Shown: piece by piece, positions 51,351 through 61,158 of the stretch
How the letters are laid out: every line of letters starts with the position of its first letter
Position numbering within the stretch: the stretch's first letter is position 1
NCBI GenBank assembly: GCA_963793675.1
Contig: CAWCBA010000002.1
Coordinates: 992,001-1,056,000 of the forward strand
DNA: 64,000 nucleotides
DNA from: RPQJ01 sp963793675
GTDB lineage: Bacteria; Pseudomonadota; Gammaproteobacteria; Steroidobacterales; Steroidobacteraceae
Reading direction: 5' to 3'
Translations under genes and position numbers: made by a program
Notes under the pieces: generated by a model
The model's database searches: none
Told to the model about the DNA's origin: nothing
Seen by the model: only the letters and a program-made list of their open reading frames with translations

Positions 51351-52290
51351 TCATGTGCGTTGCTGTCGGAGACCGACTTGCGGTGCCCCCGCCAACAGTC
51401 CGGCGTGATACGCCGTCGCCAGGTCTTCCATGCACCAGCGAAGACACACCTGCCAGTCCGGGATCCTGGAGATCGAAGGTATTCTGAAGTTTCGCGCTAG
51501 ACAGAATCGAATTGGCCGGCCGTCGCGTTGCAGTTGGATACTCGGTCGTCGTCACCGGAAGGACCGGAACCCGACGCGCGAGACCCGAGCTCGGATCCCA
51601 GGGCCACGATGGCCTCTGCGAAGCTATGCCAGGTCGCGGCGCCGCAAGCGCTGAGATGATAGATCCCAAGGGGCGCGGCTGGTTGGGTTCGAAGCTCCAA
51701 AAGGACTGCGAGAGTGACCTGTGCAACCATACGGCTCCAATTCGGGACGCCATATTGATCATTGACTACACGCAACGCCGGATCTGTATTGGCGAGTCGC
51801 AGCATCGTCAGCAGAAAATTCGTGCCACGTGCTCCATATATCCAGCTGGTACGGAATATCAGGAAATTGCATCGGGACGATTCGATTGCCGCCTCGCCCA
51901 TGCGCTTGGTGCGCCCATAGGCGCCGGCGGATGAACCCTGTCGCCTTCAACGTAAGCGCCAGCTTTCTCACCGTCGAACACGTAATCCGTCGAGTAATGC
52001 ACGAGCAAGGCGCCCAGCGACCTGGCTTCGGAGGCCAGGATCTCAACCGCAGTGCCATTCACCGACAGCGCGGCGGCTTCATCCTGCTCCGCGCGATCCA
52101 CGGCGGTGTAGGCCGCTGCATTGATGATCGTATTGGGACGGGCGGAACGTACAACCGATCGGATCTCAGACGCTTGCGAGAGGTCAACCTCGCCACGCCC
52201 CAGTGCCAAGACGTGGAAATGCGGCGCAAGAACCCGCTGAAGTTCCCAGCCCACCTGGCCATCCCTGCCGAGCAGTAGAATTCGATTCAC
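51351..52290 (-). CDS. rfbD: dTDP-4-dehydrorhamnose reductase RmlD (frameshifted)
   Basis: This enzyme performs the last step of dTDP-L-rhamnose synthesis. It starts at GTG 52290 with RILLLGRDGQVGWELQRVL (Rossmann), NTIINAAAYTAVDRAEQDE and YSTDYVFDGEKAGAYVEGD. After a break near 51935 it continues YGRTKRMGEAAIE, FLIFRTSWIYGARGTNFLL, then (break near 51540) TTEYPTATRRPANSILSSAK, and (break near 51465) IPDWQVCLRWCMEDL, ending at 51351. Total about 312 residues. Both one-base gains and a one-base loss are implied. The GTG overlaps the rmlC stop (GTGA), so the set is one operon. Confidence 0.85.
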
Positions 52291-52841
52291 GGGAACGCCT
52301 CTGCGTCGATCAGCAATTTTCCATGTCTGTCCTTCGACGAAACGACGGGTTGCGCGAGTTCCCGCGGCAGTGGCCAGTCAATCGCGATCTCCGGGTCATT
52401 CCAGAGGATCACCCGGCTGCCGGCAGGGGAATGGTAGTCGGTGATCTTGTACAGCACCTCAGCGTTCGAAGACAGCGTCAGGAACGCATGACCGGATCCA
52501 GCCGGAATCCAGATCTGACGCTTGTTCTGCGCAGACAGCACGGCGCCAGTCCATCGGCCAAATTCAGGGCTGGACCGCCGCAGATCAACGGCCACATCAA
52601 AGATCTCTCCGTCTACGACACTGATCAGCTTCGCTTGTGGGCGATCCAGTTGATAATGAATGCCTCGGAGCACGCAGTGACTCGATCGGGATTGAAGATC
52701 CAGCACGAAGCTTACCGGCGTGCCCACTGCCCTCGACAGCGCCGCAACATTGCACGACTCGAACAGGTACCCTCGCTCATCAGCCAGCACGTCCGGTTCG
52801 ATCAACAGAACTTCATCGAGCGATGTCTGCAACACCCGCAT
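52287..52841 (-). CDS. rfbC: dTDP-4-dehydrorhamnose 3,5-epimerase RmlC
   Basis: This is a 184-residue cupin-fold epimerase, intact. MRVLQTSLDEVLLIEPDVLA, RGYLFESCN, SHCVLRGIHYQLDRPQAKLI (with the catalytic His of the GIHYQ/GLHYQ motif), VDLRRSSPEFGRW and IPAGSGHAFLTLS are family signatures. It converts dTDP-4-keto-6-deoxyglucose to the L-rhamno isomer for RmlD. It sits between the C-methyltransferase and rmlD with overlapping ends. The 3,5-epimerase could also serve a branched-sugar pathway given the neighbouring C-methyltransferase. Confidence 0.92.
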   Translation of the reverse strand: MRVLQTSLDEVLLIEPDVLADERGYLFESCNVAALSRAVGTPVSFVLDLQSRSSHCVLRGIHYQLDRPQAKLISVVDGEIFDVAVDLRRSSPEFGRWTGAVLSAQNKRQIWIPAGSGHAFLTLSSNAEVLYKITDYHSPAGSRVILWNDPEIAIDWPLPRELAQPVVSSKDRHGKLLIDAEAFP

Positions 52842-52842
52842 T

Positions 52843-54049
52843 TCACACCACTTGCACGCTGGGAACCGGCACGATGAAACGACTCGTGTCGTTTCCTGTC
52901 CGCCGGACTTTGGCGATGATCTCCTCACGGTAGTTCCATGCCGTAAGCAGAAAATAGTCCGGAGGATTCGCCAAGGCCTCCTCTTCGGGGATGACGCGTA
53001 TCAGTGATTGCGGAAGGTATCGTCCCTGCTTGCCCGGCGTACTGTCCACGCAAAAAGGAATCTGCTCTCGCGTGATGCCAACATAGTTGAGTAGCGTATT
53101 GCCTTTGGCAGTGGCTCCATACGTATAGATAGACTTGCCGCGTGCGACCAGATCGAACACCAGGTCACGAAGCGACGATCGGATAGACTCCGTGTTGGCG
53201 CGGAACTGCCTGAACGCTGCTGAGGTCAAAAGCGCGTCCTCTCGCTCGGCGTGCGCAGCAACCGTACGCGCAACGTTGTCGCCAGCGTTCCGGAGCTTTG
53301 CGACGAACACGATTGATCCGCCGTGGACCGGGCTCAGGAGCACGTCGACGAGGTGCATACCGTGACGGTCGAGGAGTGCAGACATCGACCGGATGCCGAA
53401 ATAGAACATGTGCTCGTGATAGATCTGGTCGAACTCGTTCTGCTGCACCGTATTCAAGGCATACGCATTCTCGATCACGAGGTACGCATCACGGGCCAGC
53501 AAGCCGGCCGCCGCTCCGACGAGGACGTTTGGATCGCGGTTGTGAGCGAGGCAGTGCCTGGCGACGATGACATTTGGGGCGCCATGTGTGTTTCGAATGA
53601 GCTTCGCCGATTGCGGATTGAAGAAGTCGCACACAGTATCAATGCCGGCGTCTGTCGCCATCTGGCAAATGTTCATCGCCGGATCAATGCCCAGCACCTT
53701 TCGTACCTGAGGCTGCAGAAAGCGCAGAAACAGACCGATGTTGCTCCCGACCTCGAGGACGAATGACTGCGAGTCGACGTAGCGTCCTGCGAGGAGCCAC
53801 GAACAAAGCCGCTCGTAATGAGCATGCAGTTGCGGGGAATCGGGCGTAACGTAAAGGTAGTTCTGGTAAAGGTCGACGGCATCGAGACAATCCCGAAGCT
53901 GCAGATTCGCCGCACCTGTCGCAATGCTCGAGGACCAAAGGAAATGACCGGGAGTAGTCCGCCGGCGACACAAGCAGCGAATTCGCAGGAGGAGACTCGC
54001 CGAGGTCCAGCACCGCCTCCGTCTGGTGGCCGCAGATCCGGCAAATCAC
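52843..54049 (-). CDS. NDP-hexose C-methyltransferase (TylC3-like; frameshifted)
   Basis: After correction this is about 401 residues with the three-part layout of NDP-sugar C-methyltransferases. The parts are an N-terminal zinc ribbon (VICRICGHQTEAVLDLGESP, then CDRCG), a SAM domain (SFVLEVGSNIGLFLRFLQ; ARHCLAHNRDPN; FDQIYHEHMFYFGI) and a C-terminal domain with IYTYGATAKGNTLLNYVGI. The conserved YHEH motif is catalytic in this group. One extra base near 53925 breaks the frame between the zinc ribbon and the SAM domain. The enzyme would add a methyl group to a ring carbon of a dTDP-deoxysugar. Start GTG 54049 overlaps the likely GT2 stop. Confidence 0.82.
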
Positions 54050-54898
54050 GGCCGTGACCTCGCTGCCGAAGATCGAATGAACACGGGAGTAGAACACCGT
54101 CCTAAGCACACTGTTGGCGCGCGCCCGCAGTTTGGCGAACAGCATAAGGAGCGAGTTGTTCCTGTATTCATCAAACGCGGAGTGTGTGGAAATGAACTGA
54201 ATGAAGTCGTGGGCCTGTCTCCCGGCAATGGCAACACTCCACTGTCTTGGCGACACGCGAAAGCAGGCGAGCGGCTTGTCGCAGTAGACCGCCTCCCCGA
54301 ATTGCAGGAGCCTCACCCAGTAGTCGAGGTCGATAACGTAAGGAAGTCTGGCGGTGAATTTTCCAGCGACTTCGGCGGCACTGCGCCGAAACATAACGGC
54401 TGCCGGCTCGCCAATCATATTTGTGCCATTAGACAGGCATTCCTTGATTAGTCTGGAGCCCCGTACTACACCGGACTCCAAGTGTGGGCCCCGATAAAGA
54501 AGGTGCTCGTTCTTAGGGCCAATGATCCTCCTCTTGCTGAATGCAAGCACGGCACTCGGATGGTCTTCCAGGGCGCGAACCTGAATCGCGACACAGTCCG
54601 GCGCCAGGACATCGTCCTGCGCAAAGAGCTTGACGTAATCCCCGGTCGCGACCGCCAGCAGCTTGTTGAAATTCGCCTCCGGGCCCAGATTCCTGGCATT
54701 GCGGACCGCAACGATCCGACTGTCAGCGAAAGAATTGACGATACCCCAACTATCGTCAGTTGACATGTCGTCAATGACGATGATTTCGATCCTGGTGTAG
54801 CTCTGATCGATGACGGACGCCATGGCTTCGCGGAGGTACGTCGCCCCGTTGTACACAGGCACGCAGACTGAAACCAGCGGTTGTCCAGTGTCGTGCAC
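54046..54898 (-). CDS. GT2 family glycosyltransferase (probable 3' frameshift)
   Basis: This is a GT-A-fold family 2 glycosyltransferase of about 284 residues. Motifs: PLVSVCVPVYNGATYLREAM, IVIDDMSTDDSWGIV, GPEANFNKLLAVATGDYVKL, LFAQDDVLAPDCV (DxD-like) and a later DLDYWVRLLQFG. As written the frame continues without a stop into the zinc ribbon of the next gene. One extra base near the end would instead give a TGA at 54046-54048 overlapping that gene's GTG, the arrangement seen elsewhere in this operon. Start GTG 54898. Donor and acceptor are unknown. Confidence 0.78.
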
Positions 54899-54901
54899 GG
54901 G

Positions 54902-56582
54902 TCAGTACCAGTTCCTGAACAGCGTATTGTGGTCTCCGGGAGATATGACTGGCAGCGTATTGAGTGTTGGCCCGAGCCACACGACGGTTACTGCCGAGTC
55001 CGGCGCCGAACGTATGTCATGACTGCCGGCGGAGAGAGTCCGAATACCGGAGGCGACGGACGTCCCGTCGACCGTCACCTGCGGTGAGGCTACCTGGCCT
55101 TGGGCGGCCGCCAGTAATTTGTACCTTCCCGTGCGCAAAGCGCGAAAGGCTCCACCACCGTCGGGCAATCGAGTCCCGAGCACCCAGAAGTCATCCGCGA
55201 GTGGCACATAATTCTTCTGGATGAACTCCCAGTCGGACCTCGGCAACCAGTTAAACCGGTAGTTCGGCATGAGGGACGGCGGCCGGCCGGCTGGCAAGCA
55301 TCTCGGCAGTGGACGCCTGCTTCCCGTCATAGATTTGCCGCATGCTCATGCTGTGGAGGTACCACCAGCGACCGATACTGGGTCGTGTAAGCACCATGCC
55401 GGCGGCGTCATAGACTGGATCGCTTGGGTCCGTCATCTCCTCGGCTGTCTGTGCCAGGGCCAACTGTCGCCAGTTCGTCATTCCCAGGTGACGTTCGGTT
55501 GCCTTCCAGAACGGCACGAAATGACTGAAAGCGACCACGCAGACGCCAACGAGCAGCATCGGCCGGTTCAGTGGCCATGTCGCATCGAGGGTCGTTCTGA
55601 GATGCCGGTATGCCAGCAGGAACGCGAAGGGCACGACATTGACGAGGTTATATGGGAAAGGCGTCGGGTTGATGAAGAGCGCGACAATAGCCACCAGCAG
55701 CAGTACACCCTCTGGAGCACAGTCGTCCCTCCACAGTGCGGCCCAGGGACTCCTGAAAAGGCTGGACAGCACGCTTATCAATGCAGCTGTCGTAACTGCG
55801 ACCAGCAGCGGCGTCTGGGACAGAGGCCTTGCCAGCGTCTTAAAAGGATAAAAAGCCGCCGCGGACTGTGCAGAGTCCCTGAACTGTATAGTGCTGGTGG
55901 CAAGTACAGCCAAGAGGTCGTGCGCCAGATAAACGAAGACGCATGCAAGACCACCGCTCGCGACTCCGAGCACCCAGGACGTGACGATTCGCTTCGAGCG
56001 CTCGGGTTCGGCCGTCGCTTGGCGCACGAGGAGATACAACGACACAGGGACGCTGTATGCGAACGACTTGAATGCAACGAACTGCAGGACGCTTACTAGC
56101 GCGCCAATCGCGAAAAAAGATCCAGCCCGGTTGCCAACGCACCTGCCCAGGTACCAGATCGAAAGCAGGCCAGTCAGCAGCAGATTGTCATGGCGGATCT
56201 CGAATCCATAGTCCCACACGGGTGCCAGGGTTGCGGCTGCGACTGCGACCAGCAGTCCATCTCGAGTTCGAAGTGAAACTCCGGTGCACTTGACCAACAG
56301 GAAGATATTTAGCCAGAAGACACCAAGGAAGAGCATCCGACCGCCGAAGAAGGCGTCATGAGCGGAGGTCACTGCTCCGGCTATCCATCCAAGCGGACCC
56401 AACAGAAACAACGCCGGGTTGACGAAGTAGAGATCAGTCTGGCCGGATTGGATAACCCGCGCCATGAACATGTTCTGCGCCTCGTCGACCTGGATGATTC
56501 GATGCGAAGCAAGGTGGAAAGAAAGGAGGAACAGGGCCGAGATAATACCGGCAGCCATCCACCTCAGCGTCCGAGTACTCAT
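54902..56582 (-). CDS. GT39-like membrane glycosyltransferase (frameshifted)
   Basis: This is a polytopic protein of about 560 residues with some ten membrane helices. After the first helix (about residues 8-25) comes the loop SHRIIQVDEAQNMFMARVIQ, whose Asp-Glu pair resembles the catalytic acidic residue of ArnT/Pmt-type GT39/GT83 enzymes. DYGFEIRHDNLLLTGLLSI is also typical. A periplasmic C-terminal domain (about 430-560) follows. One extra base near 55265 breaks the frame just before MPNYRFNWLPRSDWEF. Such enzymes use polyprenyl-phosphate sugars to modify glycans or lipids in the periplasm. Start ATG 56582. Confidence 0.78.
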
Positions 56583-56590
56583 GGCCGGAC

Positions 56591-57686
56591 TCACGAATGC
56601 CTGGGTGTTTGCGAAGCAGCCGGCAGCCGGCTGAACCACCAGTCATGATTCCCCAGATACCACTGGAGTGTGCGTGCCAGCCCCGCGTCGAGCTGGACAG
56701 TCGGCCGGAATCCGAGCGCGCCCGCGATCTTGGTAGTATCGACAGAGTAGCGCAGGTCGTGCCCGGGACGATCCTGGACAAATTCGATGAGAGCTCGGCA
56801 CTTCTCTCCGACTGTTGCGGGACATTCCCTGTAACGATTTCGAAGCGCTTCGTTCGCGTCGAACGCACTGTCCAGCAGGTCCGGCGAGCTGCGCAACGAT
56901 CTCGATATTCGTTCGCTCGGCCTCGCCGCCGATGTTGAATGTCTCACCGACCTGGTCCGAGAGAAGGATCGACTCGAGCGCCAGGCAATGATCATCGACG
57001 TGCAGCCAGTCACGAACATTGCGGCCAGTCCCGTATACAGGAACAGGTCGTCCGAGCAACATAAAGGCCAGGGACTGTGGAATGAGCTTCTCTGGGTACT
57101 GGTACGGCCCATAATTGTTTGAACAATTGCTGATCGACCAGGGCAAACCATAAGTGTTGCCGTAGGCACGCACGAGATGATCCGAAGCTGCCTTGCTCGC
57201 AGAATATGGCGAGCGCGGCGCATAGGCGGTGGTCTCAGTAAATCGCGGCGAATCGAGGTCCAGGGAACCGTAGACCTCGTCGGTCGACACGTGATGAAAC
57301 CGGCAGGAAGCCTGACCTCCCGCCCTGCGGCTCCATGCGCGGCGTGCGCAATCGAGAAGCACCTGGGTCCCGACAACGTTGGTGCTCACACAATTCGCCG
57401 GCCCGTCGATGGATCGGTCGACGTGCGACTCAGCTGCGAAATGCACGACAGTGTCGATGGCATGCGCGTCGAATAGACGCGCAATTTCGCTTTCATTGCG
57501 AATATCGGCTGCAGCGAGAGTGACCCTGCCAGAGTCGAGCAACCCACGGATGTTGGCGGCGGAACCCGCATATGTCAGCGCATCGACGACGACGATTGAA
57601 TCACCTGCGTGTCGCGCCGCCCAGAACCACGTGAAATTCGTACCGATGAAGCCGGCACCACCTGTGATCATGAGAGACCGCGACAT
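56591..57686 (-). CDS. rfbB: dTDP-glucose 4,6-dehydratase RmlB (frameshifted)
   Basis: This enzyme performs the second step of dTDP-rhamnose synthesis. LMITGGAGFIGTNFTWFW (NAD site), VVHFAAESHVDRSIDGP, HHVSTDEVYGSLD, YSASKAASDHLVRAYGNTYG (Tyr-x3-Lys) and SNNYGPYQYPEKLIPQ are diagnostic, with RNVRDWLHVDDHC later. One extra base near 56895 shifts the frame; the second frame reads RPGHDLRYSVDTTKIAGALG to the end at 56591, about 364 residues in all. The stop is 8 nt from the GT39 gene start and the gene follows rmlA. Confidence 0.92.
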
Positions 57687-57729
57687 CAGCAATTGCTCCT
57701 GCTGGCGGGAAGAACGCGAGGCACCGGCG

Positions 57730-58618
57730 TCAAGCGACCCGTCCTTCTAGGATGCGTACCAAGTAATCTGCATAGCCAGTACCGGATAGCTCGGATGCAA
57801 GCTTCGCGAGCTGCGCCGCGTCGATAAACCCACGTCGGTAGGCAATCTCCTCAATGCAGCTTATCTTGAGCCCCTGACGGGATTCGATAGTCTCGACGAA
57901 GCTGGATGCCTGCAACAGCGATTCGTGCGTGCCGGTGTCCAGCCATGCCACGCCGCGCCCGAGGAGCTCAACAGCGAGAGTTCCCTGACTCAGGTACTCG
58001 CGATTGAGATCGGTAATCTCGAGTTCCCCTCGTGCTGATGGGCGCAGAGATCGAGCGATTTCGACGCAGCGTTCGTCATACATGTACAAGCCCGTAACTG
58101 CATAGTTGGATTTTGGACCGCGGGCTTCTCATCGATCGCGATCGCGCGGCCAGCCTCGTCGAAATCAACGGCGCCGTTATCGTTGAGGATCCCGAACAAA
58201 ATAGGCAAATATGGCGGCACCGGATGTTCGGGTCGCAGCGGCTCGCAGCTGTTCCGGAAGTCCGTGGCCATAGAAGATGTTGTCTCCGAGTACGAGGCAT
58301 ACTGGCGAATCGTCGAGGAAGCGACTGCCGATCAGTAGCGCCTGGGCGATACCCTCGGGACGCGGCTGTTCAGCATATTCGATGGAAATTCCCCACTGGC
58401 TACCATCGCCGAGGAGCCGGCGAAAGGCAGGCAGGTCCGTCGGCGTCGAAATCAGCAGCACATCCCGAATGTCCGCCAGCATCAGCGTTGCAAGCGGGTA
58501 ATAGACCATCGGTTTGTCGTAGATCGGCAAGAGTTAGCTTGGAGACTCCCCGCGTCACCGGGTGCAGGCGCGTGCCCGTCCCACCAGCCAGTACGATCCC
58601 CTTGCGCTTTGTCGGCAT
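57730..58618 (-). CDS. rfbA: Glucose-1-phosphate thymidylyltransferase RmlA (frameshifted)
   Basis: This enzyme makes dTDP-glucose from dTTP and glucose-1-phosphate. GIVLAGGTGTRLHPVTRGVS is the nucleotidyltransferase signature, followed by LPIYDKPMVYYPLATLMLA, AEQPRPEGIAQALLIGSRFL, VLGDNIFYGHGL and the C-terminal LYMYDERCVEIARSL and RGVAWLDTGTHESLLQAS. Breaks lie near 58535 (extra base), 58180 (extra base; repaired RDPQRYGAVDF) and 58105 (missing base; repaired NYAVTGLYMYD). Corrected length is about 296. Start ATG 58618; ATG 58633 is also in frame. First gene of the minus-strand glycan operon. Confidence 0.9.
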
Positions 58619-58633
58619 CGTTCTCTCGCTCAT

Positions 58634-59297
58634 TCGCCAATTTCCCTTTACCGCCACCATAGGCATTTCAACATAATGAGTGATCTCGATGGCGGCAACG
58701 GCTACGACGTCCCATTTGCATGGCTCGGCACTCCGTCTCTGAGGTCATCGGTACGCAGTCGGACCCCGCCAGTACTCACGGCGGCAGGGGTCAATCGAGG
58801 ACGACAATGCAGTCAGAGTCGCGTCGGTGACCCGAGAAGGAAGCGAAAACACCAGCCAACCTGCGAGTCCGGAGAGCTCGATAGGGGCGAAGCCGGGTGA
58901 AAAAACTTTGCAACACGCAAGGCTGACGCAAACCAGAAGCGAAAGGAAACCGATCGACGCCGGAGCATAAACCAAGCAGCACCACGCGACCATGAAGGCG
59001 GACGTAACCGCGACTTTTCATAGTCGTCCAGATCCGAACTGAGGTGCTCCGGGGTCCTCGCATGACAAGGTGAGGAAGCGATCAAGCAATCGAAGTTCAC
59101 CGGGGAGCGGATTTTGGTTGCGCTCGAGTAGGCCGAGGTGGCCGGCCCTACGGACCGAAGAAGCGGCGAAAGTCTGACGCCCGAACGCTCTGGACAGACG
59201 ATTAGCACCGTTAGCCGCGGACTCTAATCTGCGGCCCGGACTAATGCGCGGGCCATGTGAGGCAGACCATCCGGCATGATATCTGCCGGCAGGATGT
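58634..59297. other. Gene-poor 660-bp segment after the glycan locus
   Basis: No complete gene is supported. On the minus strand, 58993-58745 encodes an 82-residue hydrophobic stretch (MVAWCCLVYAPASIGFLSLL and a second helix) that could be the start of a polytopic protein, such as an O-antigen ligase-like protein, cut short. It has no recognisable motif. The operon promoter for rmlA should lie at the left end, but I do not see a clear one. Confidence 0.4.
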
Positions 59298-59729
59298 CTA
59301 TTTTTGACTCTCATCGCTTGGTTGACGCCTGAGTTCCAGGCCCGGCTCGGCCCGGTCCAAGGCCGACCGGAATTGCCGGTACACTAAAGCGCAGCAGACT
59401 ACAGACAACACGGCCATCAGCATCGCCGGAAGTAGTGAGCGCGCGATAGGGGCGATCGACTCAACCTGGGCATCGTAAAACCCTGATCGCACACCTTCGT
59501 AGATCGAAAACCCGAGCTTCGCAAGAAATCCAGCGGTGAGCGCGTACACGAGGTATCGAGACCACGGCCGCAGCATCGCCGTACCATAGCTGGCGATTAC
59601 GGCTACGCCACCGCCGATGAGTAGCGGCCACGAATCTTCGATCGATCCAATCCGAAATGCGTAAACGCTGTAGATGACGAGCAGCGCGACGGTCAGCAGC
59701 ATGCCCGGTGGCGTGATGAGTCTTATCAA
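59298..59729 (-). CDS. Small membrane protein of unknown function
   Basis: This is a 143-residue protein with four predicted membrane helices (about residues 8-26, 34-52, 58-76 and 97-117) and a charged tail rich in Arg, Gln and Ser. I do not recognise a family. It lies 31 nt downstream of pilR on the same strand, so it may be co-transcribed with pilS-pilR. The frame is intact and GC-rich like the core genes rather than the glycan locus, which favours a real gene. No function is proposed. Confidence 0.6.
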   Translation of the reverse strand: MIRLITPPGMLLTVALLVIYSVYAFRIGSIEDSWPLLIGGGVAVIASYGTAMLRPWSRYLVYALTAGFLAKLGFSIYEGVRSGFYDAQVESIAPIARSLLPAMLMAVLSVVCCALVYRQFRSALDRAEPGLELRRQPSDESQK

Positions 59730-59760
59730 GACTCAGACCCTGAATTGAGCGGCGCCCCAG

Positions 59761-61158
59761 TCATTCGATCCCCAGCTTCTTTACCCGATAGCGCAGTTGC
59801 CGGAAAGTCATCCCCAGCAGTTCCGCCGCCTTCGTCTTGTTGTAACGGGTCTGCTCCAGCGCCCGGACGATGGCCTCGCGCTGGATGTGTTCCAGCTGGC
59901 CCTCCAGCCCATCCGCGCCGCCTTCGCCGCCAACTGTCACGTCCCGGCCCGCCATCTCCGGCAGGTCCGTCAGCAACTGCCCCGGCTTGAGCTGGATGTC
60001 TTCCGGCTCGATCCGATCGTTCGAGCACAGCGTCACCGCGCGTTCGAGGATGTTCTCCAGTTCGCGGACGTTGCCCGGATACGAATAGGACAGCAGCTTG
60101 TCCATCGCTTCGTCGCTGATCTGCGGGCGCGTCACGCCGATCTGGCCGGCGACACGGTCCAGTAGCATGTCGACCAGCGGAGGCACGTCATCGAGACGTT
60201 CCCGCAGGGCCGGCACCTGCAGCTCGATGACGTTGATCCGGTAGTAAAGGTCCTCGCGGAATTTGCCGGTTTTCACCAGCTCGTCGAGCTTGCGATGGGT
60301 CGCCGACAGCACGCGCACGTCGACCGGCGTCTCGCGCGTCTCGCCCACCGGCCGGATGGACTTCTCCTGGATCACGCGCAGCAGCTTTACCTGCATGTGC
60401 AGGGGCAGGTCGGCCACCTCGTCCAGGAACAGCGTGCCGCCCTCGGCCGAGTGGATCAGTCCTTCCTTGTCGGCCACGGCGCCCGTGAAGCTGCCTTTCT
60501 TGTGGCCGAACAACTCGCTTTCCATCAGCTCGGAGGGGATCGCGCCGCAGTTTACCGGCACGAACGGCCCGTCATGGCGCGGCCCCGTGTCGTGAATCAG
60601 CCGCGCGACCAGTTCCTTGCCGGTGCCTGAATCGCCCGCGATGTGAACCGGTGCCTGGCTGCGCGCGACCTTGGCAATCATCTGCCGCAACTGCTGCATC
60701 GGCTTCGATTGACCGAGCAGCCGCAGGCCCGACGGCACGACGATGGGTTGCGTGGCATCGAAGTCCGTGCCGTCCGCGGAACGCAGTTTCAGCGTCGCCT
60801 TGATCAGCCTGCGCAGCGAGCCCAGGTCCAGCGGCTTCGAAATGAAATCAAAGGCACCCAGTTTCAGCGCCCGCACGGCCGTGTCGACGTTGCCATGCGC
60901 GGTGATCACCGCCACCGGCACGCCGGGGCGGTGGTGCTGGATCCAGTCGACGATGTCGAGCCCGTCGCCGTCCGGAAGCCGCATGTCGGTGAGCACGAGG
61001 TCGAATCGTTCCGGACCGAGCGCCTTGATCGCGCTCGCGTAATCACCGGCCGTCACGACCTCGATCTGCATGCGACCGAGCGTGATGGACAACAACTCGC
61101 GGATGTCCGGCTCGTCGTCGATGACCAGTGCGCGCGGGTTCGACTTGCGTTCGGGCAT
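59761..61158 (-). CDS. pilR: Type IV pilus response regulator PilR (NtrC family)
   Basis: This is a 465-residue sigma54-dependent activator. The receiver domain (1-120) has RALVIDDEPDIRELL and the phospho-acceptor Asp in LVLTDMRLPDG. The AAA+ domain (about 145-380) has Walker A GDSGTGKELVARL, the sigma54-contact loop GSFTGA (Ser in place of Ala of GAFTGA) and Walker B FLDEVADLP. The C-terminal Fis-type helix-turn-helix is NKTKAAELLGMTFRQLRYRV. With PilS it should activate pilA. The ATG overlaps the pilS stop (TGATG). The locus may also drive the sigma54 site at 44808. Confidence 0.93.
   Translation of the reverse strand: MPERKSNPRALVIDDEPDIRELLSITLGRMQIEVVTAGDYASAIKALGPERFDLVLTDMRLPDGDGLDIVDWIQHHRPGVPVAVITAHGNVDTAVRALKLGAFDFISKPLDLGSLRRLIKATLKLRSADGTDFDATQPIVVPSGLRLLGQSKPMQQLRQMIAKVARSQAPVHIAGDSGTGKELVARLIHDTGPRHDGPFVPVNCGAIPSELMESELFGHKKGSFTGAVADKEGLIHSAEGGTLFLDEVADLPLHMQVKLLRVIQEKSIRPVGETRETPVDVRVLSATHRKLDELVKTGKFREDLYYRINVIELQVPALRERLDDVPPLVDMLLDRVAGQIGVTRPQISDEAMDKLLSYSYPGNVRELENILERAVTLCSNDRIEPEDIQLKPGQLLTDLPEMAGRDVTVGGEGGADGLEGQLEHIQREAIVRALEQTRYNKTKAAELLGMTFRQLRYRVKKLGIE

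Noticed and set aside
44850..58618. Prophage or insertion sequence as source of the glycan island
   Set aside because: No transposase, integrase, terminal repeat or tRNA target is visible at either border, so transfer remains only a compositional impression.
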